Source of the DNA: Acidovorax sp. DW039
GTDB taxonomy: Bacteria > Pseudomonadota > Gammaproteobacteria > Burkholderiales > Burkholderiaceae_C
DNA length: 64,000 nucleotides
Direction: 5' to 3'
NCBI RefSeq assembly: GCF_037101375.1
Contig: NZ_AP029019.1
Coordinates: forward strand, 62,001-126,000
The notes beneath the pieces were generated by a model that saw only the letters and a list, made by a program, of their open reading frames with translations, did not search any database and had not been told where the DNA came from. Positions 26,510-35,076 of the stretch are shown here, one piece after another (position 1 is the stretch's first letter; each line of letters opens with the position of its first letter). A program made the translations under genes and the position numbers.

Positions 26510-27586
26510 GTGTTCAAGAACTTGATCGTGTACCGCATTGCTCCTGGCTGGCAGGCTGATTTGACGCAGGTGGAAGAAGCGCTGGCCAAGACGCCTTTCA
26601 CGGAATGCGGCGCCACCCAGGAAAAGTCGCTGGGCTGGATTGCGCCCCGGGGCGAGGCGCATGGCGCGCTGGTGGAGTCGGTCGGGGGGCAGTGGATCTT
26701 GCGCTTCATGGTCGAGACCAAGGTGCTGCCCGGCTCGGTGCTCAACCGCAAGGTCAAGGAAAAAGCCGCCCGCATCGAGCAGGAAACCGGTCGCAAGCCC
26801 GGCAAGAAGGAAAGCAAGGAACTCAAGGACGAGGCCAAGCTGGACTTGCTGCCCATGGCTTTCACCAAACAGGGCAGCCTGTGGGTGTGGATTGACACCG
26901 ATGCGCGCCTGCTGGTGCTGGACACCTCGGCCCAGGGCCGCGCCGACGAGGTGGTGAGCCTGCTGGTGGATTCGCTGCCGGGCCTGTCGGTCTCGCTGCT
27001 CAACACCCAGACCAGCCCGCAAGCGGCGATGGCGCACTGGCTCGCCACCCAGGAGCCGCCCGTGGGCTTCAGCATCGACCGCGAGTGCGAGCTCAAGAGC
27101 GCCGATGAAGCCAAGGCCGTGGTGCGCTACGCACGCCACCCGCTCGACATTGAAGAAGTGCAGCAGCACATCCAGCAAGGCAAGTTGCCCACCAAGCTGG
27201 CGCTGACCTGGGACGACCGCGTCTCCTTCATGCTCACCGAGGGGCTGCAGGTGCGCAAGCTGTCGTTTCTGGACACCGTGTTTGAAGGCACCAAGGCCGA
27301 CGATGGCGGCTTTGACACCGACGTGGCTATTGCCACGGGCGAGCTGGTCAAGCTGATTCCCGATCTGATCGAAGCCCTGGGCGGCGAGGCAGAAAGCGGC
27401 GTGGCCAGTGCGGCTGAGGCCATTGCCGCCGCAGGGCCTGCCAATGCATCCGCAGTGGGCGCGGCGCCAGCGGCCCCGGCCCAGCGTGCCGTGCCTGCCA
27501 CGCCCGTGCGCAAGTCTGGCGGCGGGGTGGTGACAGGCCCGGCCACTGCGCCTGTGGATACCGATCCCGATTCGGCACCCTTTTGA
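26510..27586 (+). CDS. rdgC: Recombination-associated protein RdgC
   Basis: A 358-residue DNA-binding protein that forms a ring on duplex DNA and restrains RecA. The sequence begins FKNLIVYRIAPGWQ, the family N-terminus, and continues with PMAFTKQGSLWVWID and SFMLTEGLQVRKLSFLDTV. Translation starts at GTG 26510, with AGGA eight bases upstream; upstream frame residues are not family-like. The last 60 residues (Ala/Pro-rich) are an extension beyond the usual core. It lies next to the origin-like locus with DnaA-box-like sites in its upstream region. Confidence 0.93.
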   Translation: MFKNLIVYRIAPGWQADLTQVEEALAKTPFTECGATQEKSLGWIAPRGEAHGALVESVGGQWILRFMVETKVLPGSVLNRKVKEKAARIEQETGRKPGKKESKELKDEAKLDLLPMAFTKQGSLWVWIDTDARLLVLDTSAQGRADEVVSLLVDSLPGLSVSLLNTQTSPQAAMAHWLATQEPPVGFSIDRECELKSADEAKAVVRYARHPLDIEEVQQHIQQGKLPTKLALTWDDRVSFMLTEGLQVRKLSFLDTVFEGTKADDGGFDTDVAIATGELVKLIPDLIEALGGEAESGVASAAEAIAAAGPANASAVGAAPAAPAQRAVPATPVRKSGGGVVTGPATAPVDTDPDSAPF

Positions 27587-27604
27587 GCCGTAGCGCTCTG
27601 GGCA

Positions 27605-27633
27605 ATGCGTGCATCCGCGCCGGATGCACGCAT
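27605..27633. terminator. Perfect 13-bp hairpin between convergent rdgC and glpQ
   Basis: ATGCGTGCATCCG (27605-27617) pairs perfectly with CGGATGCACGCAT (27621-27633) around a 3-base loop. It lies in the 51-bp gap between two convergent genes. No T-run follows on either side, so termination may be Rho-assisted. Confidence 0.6.
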
Positions 27634-27637
27634 CGCG

Positions 27638-28855
27638 TTACTTGCGCAGGTTCAGGCCTTGCACGGCTTCCCGGCCCACGGCGGGGTCGTCGGTAAAAAA
27701 GCCATCCACCCCGGCCCGCAGAAAGGTCTGGATCTCGCCCACGCTGTCGCCACGCGCGGTGGGGTCTGTGGCGGGCGACTTTTTGTGCGATGCAGGCAAA
27801 AAGGCGTTTTCAGGGCGCAGGGTCCAGATGTGAACCGCCAGGTTCAGGGCGTGGGCCTCTTTCACCAGCGCGGTGGGGGTGCCCAGCACACCGTCCTTGG
27901 GGCGGATGACCAAGTCTTTGTGTGCGCCCACCACGTTGGCATAGGTGGCCATTTCCTTCAACCCCTCGGCAGTGGCCATGTCGGCATAGGTGCGGGTGTT
28001 GCCTGCTGCCACAAAGTCATAAGGGCGGCCATTGGGTGACAGCAACTGCACCAGGCGCACCGAACTTTGCTGGCGCAGTGCCTTGAGATTGGCCACCTCG
28101 AAAGACTGCACATACACCGGCGCGTCTTTGTGGTTCCAGCCGTTTTTCTCCAGCACGGCCAGCAGGGCGGGCTCCAGCGGTTTGCCGATGGACTGGAAGA
28201 AGCTGGGGTGCTTGGTCTCGGGGATGACGCCAATGGTGCGCCCCTTGGCTGCTGATTGCGACTTGGCCAGGTCGATCACTTCCTGCAGCGTGGGCACCTC
28301 GAACTGCCCGTTGTAGGCCACGTTGGCGGGGCGGATGGCCGGGATGCGCTCGCGCGCACGCAGCGTCTTGAGCTCGGTCAGGGTGAAGTCCTCTACAAAC
28401 CAGCCGGTGATGGCGGTGCCGTCAATCGTCTTGGTGGTCTTGCGGGCCGCAAACTCGGGCCGGTCCACCACGTCGGTGGTGGCCTCACGCACGCTGCCAT
28501 CGGGGTTGAGGATGGCGATCGCGTTCTCGTGCCGGGCGACCAGCACCCCGTCCTGCGTGATGACCAGATCCGGCTCGATCAGGTCTGCACCATCGTCAAT
28601 GGCTTTTTGGTAGGCAGCCAGCGTGTGCTCCGGCCTGAGGGCGGAGGCGCCGCGGTGACCGATCACCGTGGGTGTGGGCGGCCAGGTGGCGGAGTCTGCC
28701 GCAGTGGCTGGCAAGACGTAGCAGCCAAGGGCGGCTGCGGCCATCACCAGCGCCATGTGGCGCCGGGCGATGCCGGATGGGGTGGCCCGGTCAAGGGGCT
28801 GGGTAGCGCCGTTGTGAAAAGGGCTGCCAACGGGGTGATGAACGGTGTTGCGCAT
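27638..28855 (-). CDS. glpQ: Periplasmic glycerophosphodiester phosphodiesterase
   Basis: A 405-residue enzyme hydrolysing glycerophosphodiesters to glycerol 3-phosphate and an alcohol. The exported N-terminus has an arginine pair then a hydrophobic stretch ending YVLPATAADS. Catalytic and metal-binding elements are IGHRGASALRPEHT, IEPDLVITQDG and later VIPETKHPSFF. The ATG at 28855 is preferred because AGGAGGAG precedes it; the frame is open upstream. It is a single gene, convergent with rdgC. Confidence 0.92.
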   Translation of the reverse strand: MRNTVHHPVGSPFHNGATQPLDRATPSGIARRHMALVMAAAALGCYVLPATAADSATWPPTPTVIGHRGASALRPEHTLAAYQKAIDDGADLIEPDLVITQDGVLVARHENAIAILNPDGSVREATTDVVDRPEFAARKTTKTIDGTAITGWFVEDFTLTELKTLRARERIPAIRPANVAYNGQFEVPTLQEVIDLAKSQSAAKGRTIGVIPETKHPSFFQSIGKPLEPALLAVLEKNGWNHKDAPVYVQSFEVANLKALRQQSSVRLVQLLSPNGRPYDFVAAGNTRTYADMATAEGLKEMATYANVVGAHKDLVIRPKDGVLGTPTALVKEAHALNLAVHIWTLRPENAFLPASHKKSPATDPTARGDSVGEIQTFLRAGVDGFFTDDPAVGREAVQGLNLRK

Positions 28856-28947
28856 GGTCTCCTCCTCCTGTACATGAGCAAAGCGGTACATGGTGGCACA
28901 GGTGGATGAAGCGCTGACGACAGCGTTGCCTATCAATGAAATTGGGC

Positions 28948-28996
28948 TTTTGCGCCCGTATGCAGAGCGCAGGAAGCTACAAATTCAGTAGCAAGC
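28948..28996 (+). repeat. Dispersed intergenic palindrome, copy 8 (degenerate)
   Basis: TTTTGCGCC, then AGAGCGCAGGAAGCTACAAA and a TAGCAAGC tail. It ends at the cueR stop region. Confidence 0.45.
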
Positions 28997-29487
28997 TAAA
29001 CCTTGCTCGCTTTTCCTTCATGCGTTGGCTGCAGCCTACCTCCGCTTCCGCTTCCCGCCAGGTCGTCCAGGATGGGGCAGTCGGGCCGGTCGTCGCCGTG
29101 GCAGCAGCCCACCAGGGTTTGCAGGGTGCGCTGCATGGCCTGCATTTGTGCGATGCGTTCGGTGAGCTGGGCGATGTGGGTTTGTGCAATGTGCTTGACC
29201 TGGGCGCTGGTGCGGCTGCGGTCTTGCCACAGGGCTACCAGGGTGGCGATTTCCTCCATGGAAAAGCCCAGGTCGCGCGCGCGGCGGATGAAGTGCAGGG
29301 TGTGCACATCGGCCTCGGTGTACTGGCGGTAGCCGCTGTCGGTGCGCGCCACGGGGGGCAGCAGGCCCAGCGATTCGTAGTGGCGCACCATGCGGGCCGA
29401 CACGCCAGCGCGGCGCGCGGCCTCGCCAATGGGCACGGGCCAGGCGGACCGCGCCGTGGGGGCCTGCCGTGCGGTGGGGGCTGTCAT
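28996..29487 (-). CDS. cueR: Copper-responsive MerR-family regulator CueR
   Basis: A 163-residue activator. The N-terminal MerR helix-turn-helix has IGEAARRAGVSARMVRHYE, followed by GLLPPVARTDSGYRQY. The coiled dimer helix leads to a metal loop with Cys-x7-Cys (CCHGDDRPDCPILDDL), the copper/silver/gold-binding pattern of CueR. The start ATG overlaps the copZ stop codon (ATGA), so the two are translationally coupled. It should activate the divergent copA promoter and its own operon, both of which show 19-bp spacers. Confidence 0.93.
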   Translation of the reverse strand: MTAPTARQAPTARSAWPVPIGEAARRAGVSARMVRHYESLGLLPPVARTDSGYRQYTEADVHTLHFIRRARDLGFSMEEIATLVALWQDRSRTSAQVKHIAQTHIAQLTERIAQMQAMQRTLQTLVGCCHGDDRPDCPILDDLAGSGSGGRLQPTHEGKASKV

Positions 29488-29696
29488 GCGGCGACTTGGT
29501 AGCCTTCTTCGGCAATGGCGGCAGCCAAGGGCTCGCGCGCGGCGGTGGTCTGCACTTGCACCTGGCCGCTGGCGCGGTCGATCTGCACGGTGGCAGCAGG
29601 GTCCACCTGCTGGATGGCCTGCGTGACGGCACGTTCGCAGTGGCCGCAGGTCATGCCTTGGACCTGGAAGGTTTGGGTGGTGGGCGCGTTGGACAT
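29484..29696 (-). CDS. copZ: CopZ-like copper chaperone (HMA domain)
   Basis: A 70-residue single heavy-metal-associated domain. The copper-binding GMTCGHC motif lies near residues 14-20 and the fold ends with AIAEEGYQVA. It passes Cu(I) to CopA or CueR in the cytoplasm. AGGAG precedes its ATG. It is the first gene of a two-gene operon with cueR (4-bp overlap), divergent from copA. Confidence 0.92.
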   Translation of the reverse strand: MSNAPTTQTFQVQGMTCGHCERAVTQAIQQVDPAATVQIDRASGQVQVQTTAAREPLAAAIAEEGYQVAA

Positions 29697-29755
29697 GGTG
29701 TGCTCCTGTTGGAAGGTGAATGGGTTTCGAGCGATGGTGAACCGGTCTGGGCTCC

Positions 29756-29786
29756 ATCATGAACCTTCACATGGTGGCAGGGTCAA
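29756..29786 (-). promoter_or_regulatory. CueR-type promoter of copZ-cueR
   Basis: On the minus strand: -35 TTGACC (29786-29781), a 19-bp spacer, and -10 CATGAT (29761-29756). The spacer holds an imperfect dyad (TGAACCT/AGGGTCA, one mismatch). The over-long spacer is the signature of MerR-family-activated promoters. Confidence 0.75.
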
Positions 29787-29841
29787 GCAGATGTTTTGCC
29801 CTGGTCAAAAAAGTGGAAAAAAGGGTTGGATGGTGAACAAG

Positions 29842-29874
29842 CCTTGACCTTCACATGGCGTCAAGGATTACTGT
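29842..29874 (+). promoter_or_regulatory. CueR-type promoter of copA
   Basis: -35 TTGACC (29844-29849), a 19-bp spacer, -10 TACTGT (29869-29874). A perfect dyad CCTTGAC/GTCAAGG (29842-29848 with 29860-29866) occupies the -35 element and spacer, as expected for CueR. Predicted transcription start is about 29881, next to the copA ATG. Confidence 0.8.
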
Positions 29875-29881
29875 CTTGCCC

Positions 29882-32209
29882 ATGACGACCTCCAACCCCA
29901 CCCCATCCCTCCGCTCACCCTCTGTTTCTCCAGCCGTGGCCGAAGCCGCTCTGTCGCTGGACCTGGGCATTGGCGGCATGACCTGCGCGAGCTGCGTGGG
30001 CCGCGTGGAGCGGGCGCTGCGCAAGGTGCCCGGCGTGCAAGATGCCACGGTGAACCTGGCTACCGAGTCGGCCCGGGTCTCCTTTGTGGCTGCTGAGGCA
30101 TCGGCCATGGACGCACAGTTGCGCCGCGCCGTGCGCAATGCGGGCTACGAGCCGCGCACTGCCGATGTGGGGGATGGGGCTGAGGACGCCTCGCCCTGGG
30201 CCGGGTTTGGGCCCGTGGCGGTGGGGCTGGCGTTGTCGGCCCCGCTGGTGCTGCCCATGTTGGGGGATCTGTTGGGCATGCACTGGATGTTGCCCGCCTG
30301 GGCGCAGTTTCTGTTGGCCACGCCGGTGCAGTTCATCCTGGGCGCACGCTTTTACAAGGCGGGCTGGGCGGCAGCCAGGGCGCTGAGCGGCAACATGGAC
30401 TTGCTGGTGGCGGTGGGCACCAGCGCGGGCTGGGGCTTGTCGATGTGGCTGTGGCTGACGGCTCCTGCCGATCACCCCGGGCATGTGCCGCATCTGTACT
30501 TTGAGGCCTCGGCGGTGGTAGTCACGCTGGTCCTGCTGGGCAAGTGGCTGGAGGCCCGCGCCAAGCGGCAGACCACGGCGGCGATCCGCGCGCTGCATGC
30601 CTTGCGGCCGGATGTGGTGCATCTGTTGGGTAAGACTGGCGAAGTGGATGTGCCCGTGGCGGAGGTGCTGGTGGGTGACCGGCTGGTGGTGCGCCCCGGC
30701 GAGCGCATCCCTGCCGACGGGGTGATCACCGAGGGGCAGACGCAGGTGGACGAATCCATGCTGACGGGCGAGCCCTTGCCTGTGGCCCGTGAGGTGGGCG
30801 GACGGCTGACGGGCGGGTCCATCAACGGGGAAGGGCGCATCGTGATGCAGGTGCTGGCCGTGGGGTCTGAAACCGTGCTGGCCCAAATCATCCGGCTGGT
30901 GGAGGACGCACAGGCCGCCAAGGCCCCGCTGCAGCGGCTGGTGGACAAGGTTTCTGCCGTGTTTGTGCCTGTGGTGCTGGCATTGGCCCTGGTCACCTTG
31001 CTGGGTTGGCTGTGGAGCGGCGCCGGGGTGGAAGCGGCCCTGGTGCATGCCGTGGCGGTGCTGGTGATTGCCTGCCCTTGCGCGCTGGGGCTGGCCACGC
31101 CTGCGGCCATCATGGCGGGCACGGGCGTAGCGGCGCAGCACGGCATCCTCATCAAGGATGTGCAGGCGCTGGAAGTGGCCCACAAGGTGGACACCGTGGC
31201 CTTTGACAAGACGGGCACGCTGACCGTAGGCCAGCCCCGGCTGGTGGCCCTGGATCTGGCGGACGATGCAGACGCGGTGGGCATTCTGGCCGCCGTGGCA
31301 GCTGTGCAGGCAGGCAGTGAACACCCCCTGGCCCGTGCGGTGGTGGCAGCAGCGGCAGAGCGCGCGGTGCCACCCGTAGGGGCTGACCAGGTGGCAGCGG
31401 TGCGTGCGGTGCCGGGACGGGGCACAGAAGGCAGGGTGCAGGGCCAGCCCTGGCACATTGGCAGCTTGCGCTGGATGCAGGAGCTTGATGCAGCCTTGCC
31501 TGCCCCGCTGGCCGAGCGTGCGCAGGCTTTGCAGGCCGAGGGGTACACCGTGTCTGCCGTGGCTGCCCACACGCTGGATTCCCAGCAGGGCCTGCAGGTG
31601 CGGGCCTTGCTGGCCTTTGGTGACGAACCCAAGCCCGGCGCACGCGAGGCGCTGGCAGCACTGAAGGCGCGGGGCATTCGCACGGTGATGATCTCTGGGG
31701 ACAACCGGGGCGCAGCCTGTGCCATGGCGCGGCGGCTGGGGCTGGACCCGGATGCGGGTGACGTAATGGCTGAGGTGCTGCCTGCGGACAAGGCCGCGCA
31801 GGTGCGCTTGTTGCAGCAGGGCAACGGCTCAGATGTAACAGCTGGGCACGGGGCCGGGGCACAGCGCCACATTGTGGCGATGGCAGGCGACGGCGTGAAC
31901 GATGCCCCCGCACTGGCCGCCGCCGATGTGGGCATGGCCATGGGCAACGGCACCGATGTGGCCATGCACGCCGCAGGCATCACCCTGATGCGGGGGGACC
32001 CGCGGCTGGTGGCCGCGGCGCTGGACATCTCCCATCGCACGGTGCTCAAGATCCGGCAAAACCTGTTCTGGGCCTTTGCGTACAACGTGGCGGGCATCCC
32101 GCTGGCGGCCCTGGGCTACCTCAGTCCCGTGGTGGCGGGGGCAGCCATGGCCCTCAGTTCCGTGAGCGTGATGGCAAATGCCCTTCTACTCAAACGGTGG
32201 CGCATGTGA
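29882..32209 (+). CDS. copA: Copper-exporting P-type ATPase CopA
   Basis: A 775-residue P1B-type ATPase exporting Cu(I) to the periplasm. One N-terminal metal-binding domain has [10 protein letters not shown]. Then come transmembrane helices, the actuator motif MLTGEPLPV, the transport-site CPC ([11 protein letters not shown], about residue 397), the phosphorylation site DKTGT (about 441) and [10 protein letters not shown] (about 668). I start at ATG 29882 because the other in-frame ATG (29855) lies inside the promoter spacer. With this promoter the mRNA would begin almost at the start codon (leaderless). It is divergent from copZ-cueR. Confidence 0.95.
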   Translation: MTTSNPTPSLRSPSVSPAVAEAALSLDLGIGGMTCASCVGRVERALRKVPGVQDATVNLATESARVSFVAAEASAMDAQLRRAVRNAGYEPRTADVGDGAEDASPWAGFGPVAVGLALSAPLVLPMLGDLLGMHWMLPAWAQFLLATPVQFILGARFYKAGWAAARALSGNMDLLVAVGTSAGWGLSMWLWLTAPADHPGHVPHLYFEASAVVVTLVLLGKWLEARAKRQTTAAIRALHALRPDVVHLLGKTGEVDVPVAEVLVGDRLVVRPGERIPADGVITEGQTQVDESMLTGEPLPVAREVGGRLTGGSINGEGRIVMQVLAVGSETVLAQIIRLVEDAQAAKAPLQRLVDKVSAVFVPVVLALALVTLLGWLWSGAGVEAALVHAVAVLVIACPCALGLATPAAIMAGTGVAAQHGILIKDVQALEVAHKVDTVAFDKTGTLTVGQPRLVALDLADDADAVGILAAVAAVQAGSEHPLARAVVAAAAERAVPPVGADQVAAVRAVPGRGTEGRVQGQPWHIGSLRWMQELDAALPAPLAERAQALQAEGYTVSAVAAHTLDSQQGLQVRALLAFGDEPKPGAREALAALKARGIRTVMISGDNRGAACAMARRLGLDPDAGDVMAEVLPADKAAQVRLLQQGNGSDVTAGHGAGAQRHIVAMAGDGVNDAPALAAADVGMAMGNGTDVAMHAAGITLMRGDPRLVAAALDISHRTVLKIRQNLFWAFAYNVAGIPLAALGYLSPVVAGAAMALSSVSVMANALLLKRWRM

Positions 32210-32335
32210 TAAACCCCGAAGGAAAGCATCCAAATCTGGCAAACTGCAACAAATAGTTTCAGAAAAGTAAACTAAAAAATTGCGGAATACCTAGGTATTT
32301 CTGGCGGTGCGTCTCCATCTTGAGGAATGTCAATC

Positions 32336-34000
32336 ATGAATCTTTTTTCGCTCATGCGGCTGTTCACTATCCGGTTCCGAATGCTGGGGGCCATCGCCGT
32401 GGTGTTGAGCTTGCTGGGGCTGCTGGGTGGGGCGGGCATGCTGGGCATGTTCCGCATTTATTCGATGAGCGAAGACTTCATGCACACCTCGTTCCAGGAG
32501 GTGACGTACATGGCCCAGCTGCACGCCACCATGGGGTCGATCCGGCAGTTTGAAAAGGACATGATCATTGGCTATGAAAAGCCTGAGGTGGTGAAGGCCG
32601 CGCACACCAAGTGGCTGGAGAGCCTGGACAAAGCCAAGTCAGTGGCCTCGCGTTTCCTGGAGGGCGAGGAGGATGTGGACAACGCCGTGGTGCGGGACAT
32701 CATCAAACGCCTGGACAGCTACAAGGAAGCCTTTGCCCATGTGGCACGCCAGCTGGAGGCCGGGGGCTATGACACGGCCACCATTGCCAACCGCATGAGT
32801 GGCAAGGCCGTGGGTGAGTTTGCCGAAGCCGACAAGTTGATGAAGAACCTGGAAGAGGTTCTGCGCACCAAGGTGGACAAGTCGGTGGCTGACCAGAAGA
32901 GCGTCTCCACCCAGACCAAGTGGCTGTTTGCACTGGCCGTGCTGATCACCGTGGTGGTGGTGGTGCCCCTGACCTTGCTGAACATGCATTCCATCTGCAA
33001 ACCGCTGGATGAAGCCCAGCGCGCCGCCAAGGCTATTGCAGGCGGTGACCTTTCGCAAGCCATCCGCGCCGAAGGGCGTGATGAAGTGGCCGACCTGCTG
33101 CGCGCCCTGGGCGACATGCAGCAGGGCCTGGGTTCGCTGGTGGCGCAGGTGCGCGATGCCAGCGGCAACATTGCCACCGCCAGCCAGGAAATCGCCACCG
33201 GCAACCAGGACTTGTCGCACCGCACCGAGCAGACCGCCAGCAACGCACAGGCGGCAGTGAGTTCGCTGTCGCAGATCACGGCCACGGTGCAGCAGACGGC
33301 TTCTTCCTCGCAAATGGCGAACCAGCTGGCGGTGTCGGCCAGCACCACGGCCACGCGCGGGGGCTCGGTGGTGGAGCAGGCGGTGTCCAGCATGCATGAG
33401 ATCTCGGCCTCCAGCCGCAAGATCGGGGACATCATTGGCCTGATCGACTCCATTGCCTTCCAGACCAACATCCTGGCGCTGAACGCGGCGGTGGAAGCCG
33501 CCCGCGCGGGCGAGCAGGGTCGTGGCTTTGCCGTGGTGGCCAGCGAAGTGCGCAGCCTGGCCCAGCGCAGCGCTGCAGCGGCCAGCGACATCAAGACGCT
33601 GATCCAGAGCAGCGTGGCCGCCGTCGATGGCGGCGTGCGCCACGTGGAAGACGCTGGCTCGGCCATGAAGGAAATCGTGAGCAGCGTTCAGCGCGTGGGC
33701 GACATCATTGGCGAGATCACGGCGGCGGCCTCCGAGCAGTCGGCAGGCATTGGCGCGGTGAACCAGTCGGTGGGCGAGATTGACCGCATGACACAGCAGA
33801 ACGCGGCGCTGGTGGAGGAATCTGCAGCCGCGGCCGAGTCGCTGCGCGAACAGGCGGCTCGCCTGTCGCAGGTGGTGGAGCAGTTCCGCCTGTCCGAAGC
33901 CATGATGCATCACCACGCCACGGCAACCCCTGCGGTGGCCGCAACCTCTCGCGGCGAGCTGTCAGGCCCACGCTCTGCGCCCCGGGCATTGCTGGGCTGA
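32336..34000 (+). CDS. Methyl-accepting chemotaxis protein
   Basis: A 554-residue chemoreceptor. The first transmembrane helix lies in residues about 10-40 ([20 protein letters not shown]). A periplasmic four-helix-bundle sensor spans about 40-190, a second helix lies at about 195-220, and a HAMP domain follows ([20 protein letters not shown]). The long cytoplasmic signalling hairpin has the conserved tip [20 protein letters not shown]. No C-terminal CheR-binding pentapeptide is visible. ATG 32336 is preferred to 32327 because GAGGA stands nine bases before it. Confidence 0.92.
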   Translation: MNLFSLMRLFTIRFRMLGAIAVVLSLLGLLGGAGMLGMFRIYSMSEDFMHTSFQEVTYMAQLHATMGSIRQFEKDMIIGYEKPEVVKAAHTKWLESLDKAKSVASRFLEGEEDVDNAVVRDIIKRLDSYKEAFAHVARQLEAGGYDTATIANRMSGKAVGEFAEADKLMKNLEEVLRTKVDKSVADQKSVSTQTKWLFALAVLITVVVVVPLTLLNMHSICKPLDEAQRAAKAIAGGDLSQAIRAEGRDEVADLLRALGDMQQGLGSLVAQVRDASGNIATASQEIATGNQDLSHRTEQTASNAQAAVSSLSQITATVQQTASSSQMANQLAVSASTTATRGGSVVEQAVSSMHEISASSRKIGDIIGLIDSIAFQTNILALNAAVEAARAGEQGRGFAVVASEVRSLAQRSAAAASDIKTLIQSSVAAVDGGVRHVEDAGSAMKEIVSSVQRVGDIIGEITAAASEQSAGIGAVNQSVGEIDRMTQQNAALVEESAAAAESLREQAARLSQVVEQFRLSEAMMHHHATATPAVAATSRGELSGPRSAPRALLG

Positions 34001-34036
34001 TTACGCAGACTGCTGATCCGGTCCCTGAGACCTGTA

Positions 34037-34334
34037 AGAACCTGTTCAAGATCTTTTTGGGGTCGCACAAGTGTCTTGCCGGGCGCCCGGCCAGGGGATG
34101 GGCTGCTAGGCGCAGCGCGCGGCCAATAGCCCGTGCTATTGGCAAGCGATGCAACAACGCAGACCGCCCCTGGTCGGGCACCCGGCAAGACACTTGCCCG
34201 AAGGGTTGGAGTGAAATCGGGCGATTGAACGCCCCGGCTGCTTGCATGGGCATGAGCCCATGCGGCGCATCCGAAGCATCCACTCATCCCGATTGCACTC
34301 CAATGCGATCCCCAAAAGATTTTGAACAGGTTCT
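34037..34334. mobile_element. MITE-like element with 31-bp terminal inverted repeats
   Basis: The ends start AGAACCTGTTCAA and continue into a TCTTTT-GGG-TCGCA pattern on both sides in opposite orientation; about 28 of 31 positions match. Inside, a second pair of 30-bp arms (34068-34097 with 34167-34196, two mismatches, starting CAAGTGTCTTGCCGGG) encloses a perfect CCAATAGC/GCTATTGG hairpin. No transposase is encoded. The compact, strongly folded, non-coding structure fits a non-autonomous miniature element; target duplications are unclear. Confidence 0.7.
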
Positions 34335-34339
34335 AATAC

Positions 34340-34364
34340 AAGCCCCCATCACGGGGGCTTTTTC
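34340..34364 (+). terminator. Rho-independent terminator
   Basis: AAGCCCCC (34340-34347), loop ATCAC, GGGGGCTT (34353-34360), then a T-run to 34363. It probably belonged to the chemoreceptor gene before the MITE-like element separated them. Confidence 0.85.
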
Positions 34365-34461
34365 TTTGGTGCGCAGGGTGCGGGTTTCTTGACCTGCGTC
34401 ACTTTGTGCAGGCCGCTGTCATGGCACGCTCTGTGGCTCTTGCGATTTCCCTTGTGCGCCC

Positions 34462-35076
34462 ATGCCTCCCGTCAGTCTGCAGATCATCCGAGAAGAACAT
34501 GCCTCCCTCGCCGCAGTGCTGCAATCGCTCAGGGGTTTGGTAGACGAAGGGCCCGGCGATCATCCTGCGCGGTTTTTTGACATGGCGCGGGCCATGCTTT
34601 TCTACATCGACGAGTTCCCTGAGCGGCAGCACCACCCCAAGGAGACAGAGTGGCTGTTCCCCCGCGTGGCCCGCTGCGCGCCCCATGTGGCCGAGCTGAT
34701 TGCGCGGCTGGACAGTGAGCACGCCACGGGCGAGGCCATGGTGCGGGAGCTGCAGCACCTGCTGCTGGGCTGGGAGTTGATGGGAGAGGGGCGGCGTGAC
34801 CGCTTTGTGCACGCCCTGGGCCGCTACATCGACTTCTACCTGGAGCACATGCGGCTGGAAGAAACCGTGGTGCTGCCCGCGGCGCAGGCCTACCTGGGCA
34901 CGGAAGACTGGTCCATGGTGGACGCGGCCTTTGCCAGCAATGCCAACCCGCTCACCCACGGCCGCCCGCGCGACCCGGCCTACGACCGGCTCTTTACCCG
35001 CATCGCCATCCGGGCCCCCCGCACCCTGGTGCCTGGGAGCCCGAGGCGGGATGCTCAACCCGCCAGCGTGGGGTAG
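34462..35076 (+). CDS. Hemerythrin-like domain protein
   Basis: A 204-residue cytoplasmic protein with a four-helix hemerythrin-type bundle. Candidate iron ligands are His13 (REEHASL), the HHPKETEWLFPRV segment (His and Glu), HATGEAMV, and EHMRLEETVVLP. Such proteins bind a non-haem di-iron centre and O2 or NO, or act in stress defence. It lacks the C-terminal iron-sulfur repair domain. Its last 22 bp overlap the end of the convergent old yellow enzyme gene. Confidence 0.85.
   Translation: MPPVSLQIIREEHASLAAVLQSLRGLVDEGPGDHPARFFDMARAMLFYIDEFPERQHHPKETEWLFPRVARCAPHVAELIARLDSEHATGEAMVRELQHLLLGWELMGEGRRDRFVHALGRYIDFYLEHMRLEETVVLPAAQAYLGTEDWSMVDAAFASNANPLTHGRPRDPAYDRLFTRIAIRAPRTLVPGSPRRDAQPASVG

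Larger units (their letters stand above)
34001..34461. other. Intergenic region holding a MITE-like element and a terminator
   Basis: 461 bp between the chemoreceptor and the hemerythrin gene. It contains the 298-bp inverted-repeat element and a terminator (separate entries). No coding frame is credible. Confidence 0.7.

Noticed and set aside
29855..29881. Upstream ATG for CopA
   Set aside because: It lies within the -35/-10 spacer of a clear CueR-type promoter, so it would be upstream of the transcription start.
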